Of a DNA stretch of 64,000 nt, positions 61,500 through 64,000 are shown in pieces. Both the position numbers and the translations under genes were made by a program. How positions within the stretch are numbered: position 1 is the stretch's first letter; every line of letters begins with the position of its first letter. Below the pieces are notes generated by a model. It worked only from the letters and a program-made list of their open reading frames with translations, was not told the origin of the DNA and made no database searches. Source of the stretch: CAVPOO01 sp963707015. GTDB lineage: Bacteria; Pseudomonadota; Gammaproteobacteria; Thiohalobacterales; Thiohalobacteraceae. The stretch covers positions 1-64,000 of the forward strand of contig CAVPOO010000024.1 of NCBI GenBank assembly GCA_963707015.1, in the 5' to 3' direction.

Positions 61500-62780
61500 C
61501 TATAGGCCTTCGATGATGGCGTTCAGAACCGTGGCGACCGCGGGCAGACCCGAGCGGCGCAGACCGCGCAACGGCAGGCTCACGACACTGTCACAGCGGT
61601 ACACATGGCCCGCGTGATCGAGTCCGGGTGTCGCGACCGGGATGAACACCTCGGGTACGTTCTCGCACTGCATGCCGGCGCGCCCCAGCACGATAGCGGG
61701 GATACTGACCGAAGGCGGTATGCGCTGCGCATCGAAGGCCGATATCCACAGCACGAGGTCTGCCTCTTTGTCCCGCAGCAGCTGCGCCCCGTGGTACTGG
61801 ACCGGATCGAAATGCGGGCAGCCGTTCGCCAGGCTGATGCGTGTCGGAAAACCCGCCTGCCAGGTTGCCACCTGGGAAAACGTGTAATCGCCGTTGTCGC
61901 CCCCGAGGGGCAGGCCGGAGCAGCGGGTGCTGGCGTTCAGGGCCTTCACCAGTTCGCAAAAGGCCTGCACGGCCAGTTCGGCGTGCGGAAAATCGAGCGC
62001 CGCGGTCACCCAGGCGATCACGCCATAGTGCGCGGCGCCAAGGCGTGTCAGCAGCTCGCGCAGCCGATCGATGCCGACGCCGCCGACATCCTCAGTCTGC
62101 AGGGAATGCCCTCGCAGCAGCGCGCGTAAGGCCATGGCGACGTCGCCCAGCCGCTCGGTGGGGCAGGTGATCCTCGTAATGCGGGTGTGGTCCGGCGCCG
62201 CCGAGGCCTCGGCATCGGGACCGATCAGGATCAGTTCGCGTCCGGCCGTGTGCCGCCCGAACATGGATTCGGCGTCGGCGAAAAAGCGTTCATGGAAACG
62301 CGGCAGACGCTGTTCGAGGCCGCTACCGAAGATCACGAGCAGATCGGCGCGGTTACGGACTTCGCCCAGTGTCGCGGTCATCCAGCCGCTGTCCTGGATG
62401 GCCAGCAGATTGCGCAGCATGGAAGCGCTGTTCATGTGATCGAGAACCGCGCCTGTCCGGTCTGCCAGGTGCAGCGCGGCCCGCGCCCCCGCCACGTCGG
62501 TGCCGAGTCCGCCGAACAGGGGCAGCCGTGCACGGCCCAGCAGCGACGCAGCGTGGGCAACGGCCTCGTCCAGCGAACAGGCCTGGCCCTGAATGCGCGG
62601 CTGGTGGTCGCCGGCGTCGGGAATCGAAACCGCCGTGAAGCCGCGCTGGCTCAAGGGGCAGCCATTGGCCAGCACAGCGAGCTGCTCGTCGGCAAGCACG
62701 AGAGTCAGGTCATCGCAGCACAGACCGCAGAAAGGACAGGCGACGTTGTGATGCAGGCCTTCTGTTGGTTGCTGATTCAT
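61500..62780 (-). CDS. fhcB: Formyltransferase/hydrolase complex subunit B
   Basis: A 426-residue subunit related to the molybdopterin-binding FwdB/FmdB. N-terminal HNVACPFCGLCCDDL contains a four-Cys cluster; RADLLVIFGSGLEQRLPRF and DLVLWISAFDAQRIPPS belong to the molybdopterin-oxidoreductase-type fold. In bacteria this subunit no longer performs CO2 reduction and is part of the hydrolase complex. It heads the leftward fhc operon; the promoter should be in 62781-63060. Confidence 0.9.
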   Translation of the reverse strand: MNQQPTEGLHHNVACPFCGLCCDDLTLVLADEQLAVLANGCPLSQRGFTAVSIPDAGDHQPRIQGQACSLDEAVAHAASLLGRARLPLFGGLGTDVAGARAALHLADRTGAVLDHMNSASMLRNLLAIQDSGWMTATLGEVRNRADLLVIFGSGLEQRLPRFHERFFADAESMFGRHTAGRELILIGPDAEASAAPDHTRITRITCPTERLGDVAMALRALLRGHSLQTEDVGGVGIDRLRELLTRLGAAHYGVIAWVTAALDFPHAELAVQAFCELVKALNASTRCSGLPLGGDNGDYTFSQVATWQAGFPTRISLANGCPHFDPVQYHGAQLLRDKEADLVLWISAFDAQRIPPSVSIPAIVLGRAGMQCENVPEVFIPVATPGLDHAGHVYRCDSVVSLPLRGLRRSGLPAVATVLNAIIEGL

Positions 62781-63057
62781 CCGGGCTGGCCAGTCTGTGG
62801 TTATGCTCTGGTATGCCTCGAGGAAGTTAGCCCGACACTCTCACCCGGCGGCCAACGGCTGTTGGGTAAGCGATCGAGCTCTCTGAACAAGTCATCGGTG
62901 CTGGACCTGTATTGAGCGGTCACAGTCTGTCTCCGCCGTTGGCCAATCCCGGTTCTGGCAGTTTCGTGCTCGCCCTGGCAGGGTCTTCACTCAGGTTCTG
63001 GCTATGGCGGCAACTTTATCGCGCCCAGGGCTCGGCTACGCCAAGCCCGCTCCCCAG

Positions 63058-63082
63058 GTGAAAGGTCCACTGGACCTTTCAC
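63058..63082. promoter_or_regulatory. Palindrome between divergent fhcB and beta-RFAP synthase genes
   Basis: gtgaaaggtcca-c-tggacctttcac, a perfect 12-bp inverted repeat around one base, extended by ccaggt / acctgg with a two-base bulge (63054-63090). It lies about 280 bp before fhcB and 410 bp before the synthase. Could be a regulator site or a terminator-like hairpin; there is no T tail. The rest of 62781-63494 holds no gene. Confidence 0.6.
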
Positions 63083-63494
63083 TTACCTGGCTCCGCCCAG
63101 ACCTGCGCCAGGACGGCTGCGAATTCCGCCAGCTCCCGGGATCCTGGTGAAATGGTCGGGCCGGCCGGAGGTGCGTGAACTCTCGCGTCCCTTCCAGTGG
63201 CAACGGGTTCCGACAGGATAGAACACCTCGGAGCACGGATCATGCCAAGGGCGCGCGTGCCGGCGATGGATTTCCCCGGCTGATGCCAACGCTCGTAGCG
63301 ACTGGCTTTTTTCAGTACACTGCACAAAGCCCCGGGTCAGCGACAATCGCCGCGACTGCGGCCAGTTGTCACGGCAGTGAAAGAAAGTGGTACACAGTGC
63401 CCCACGCCTGTGGCAGTGCCTTCGCCGGGGTCAAGTAAAGGGTGCAGAAATACGGGAAAATTCCATCTGGCATGCCAGTTGCTCTGGAAGTTGC

Positions 63495-64000
63495 ATGAAT
63501 CACGAGCGTGTCAGGCAGGCGCTGTTCGAATCGGTGCGGGTGGAAGCGCCGGCGCGCCTGCATCTGGGATTCCTCGATCTCAACGGTGGTCTGGGCCGCC
63601 GCTTCGGCAGCCTGGGCCTGACCATCGAGGGGATTGCCACCGAACTCGAAGTGGCGCCGGCCGCGACACTGCAGGTGGAAGGCCCTGTGTCGGTGCGGGT
63701 CCGGGTGCTTGGCTGTGCCGCCTCCCTGGTCGAGCAGCTCGGTTTGCCGCAGGGCGTGGCGATTCTGATCAAGCGGGTCATCCCGGGTCATATTGGCCTG
63801 GGATCGGGCACGCAGGTGTCCCTCGCCCTGGCCGCTGCCCTGTCGCGCCTGTACGGCCTCGACCTCGACACGCGCCAGATGGCGGGCCTGCTGAAGCGCG
63901 GGATACGCTCCGGCATCGGTATCGGCGCCTTCGACACGGGTGGCTTCCTGGTTGACGGTGGCCGCGGCGAGCGAGACATGCCGCCGCCGGTGATTGTGCA
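63495..64000 (+). CDS. Beta-ribofuranosylaminobenzene 5'-phosphate synthase, partial
   Basis: The first 168 residues of a GHMP-fold protein. VEAPARLHLGFLDLNGGLGRRFGSLGLTIE is the family start, and VIPGHIGLGSGTQVSLALAAAL is the phosphate-binding loop. The enzyme condenses 4-hydroxy- or 4-aminobenzoate with PRPP in the first committed step of tetrahydromethanopterin synthesis, so it supplies the cofactor used by the Fhc complex encoded divergently. The gene runs off the window end. ATG 63495 is chosen; no strong ribosome-binding site is visible. Confidence 0.88.
   Translation, partial: MNHERVRQALFESVRVEAPARLHLGFLDLNGGLGRRFGSLGLTIEGIATELEVAPAATLQVEGPVSVRVRVLGCAASLVEQLGLPQGVAILIKRVIPGHIGLGSGTQVSLALAAALSRLYGLDLDTRQMAGLLKRGIRSGIGIGAFDTGGFLVDGGRGERDMPPPVIV

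Overview
The window is a chromosomal segment of a Gram-negative bacterium, most likely a gammaproteobacterium. The evidence is an RfaH homologue, exported c-type cytochromes, Cu/Zn superoxide dismutase, a Tex homologue and a complete bacterial Fhc cluster (tetrahydromethanopterin-linked C1 oxidation). The Fhc cluster suggests a methylotroph or at least a formaldehyde oxidiser. I cannot name the species. No rRNA, tRNA or CRISPR array was found.

1-10.7 kb is a surface-polysaccharide locus with visibly lower GC at its left end. Two GT4 glycosyltransferases, a short unrecognised gene and a Wzy-like polymerase all carry single-base frameshifts. A sulfotransferase and an SpsF-like cytidylyltransferase are intact. 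Next comes a small peptide-maturation cassette (6.2-9.2 kb): an NTP_transf_5 nucleotidyltransferase, a PqqD-like chaperone, a 54-residue twin-arginine peptide ending in three PPDNR repeats, and an HprK-related kinase. VanZ-like and RfaH genes close the locus. This cassette is the best candidate for a poorly described system.

10.7-17.2 kb is a scar zone: a transposase remnant, an AbrB/PIN toxin-antitoxin pair whose toxin has a nonsense codon, an IS66 fragment, and a 2311-bp tandem duplication of tex. 17-30 kb is mixed housekeeping: an EEP-family phosphatase/nuclease, a frameshifted di-haem oxidoreductase, a GH13_18 phosphorylase, an Mth938 protein, two CNNM/HlyC-type membrane proteins, a deleted alcohol dehydrogenase and a Cu+ P-type ATPase.

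29.7-41.4 kb is rich in periplasmic and redox proteins: META, sugar dehydrogenase, di-haem oxidoreductase, rhodanese, SodC, a cytochrome, haemerythrin and a tetrahaem cytochrome. A 184-bp MITE-like repeat appears here in two full copies and one half copy. 41.9-57.3 kb holds a membrane patatin, a GNAT-nitrilase fusion, many small membrane or secreted proteins, a stand-alone THUMP protein, recurrent GC-rich terminators and a motif repeated at four sites. 57.5-64 kb is C1 metabolism: a cytochrome c, then fhcB-A-D-C on the minus strand, and divergently the start of a beta-RFAP synthase for methanopterin synthesis.
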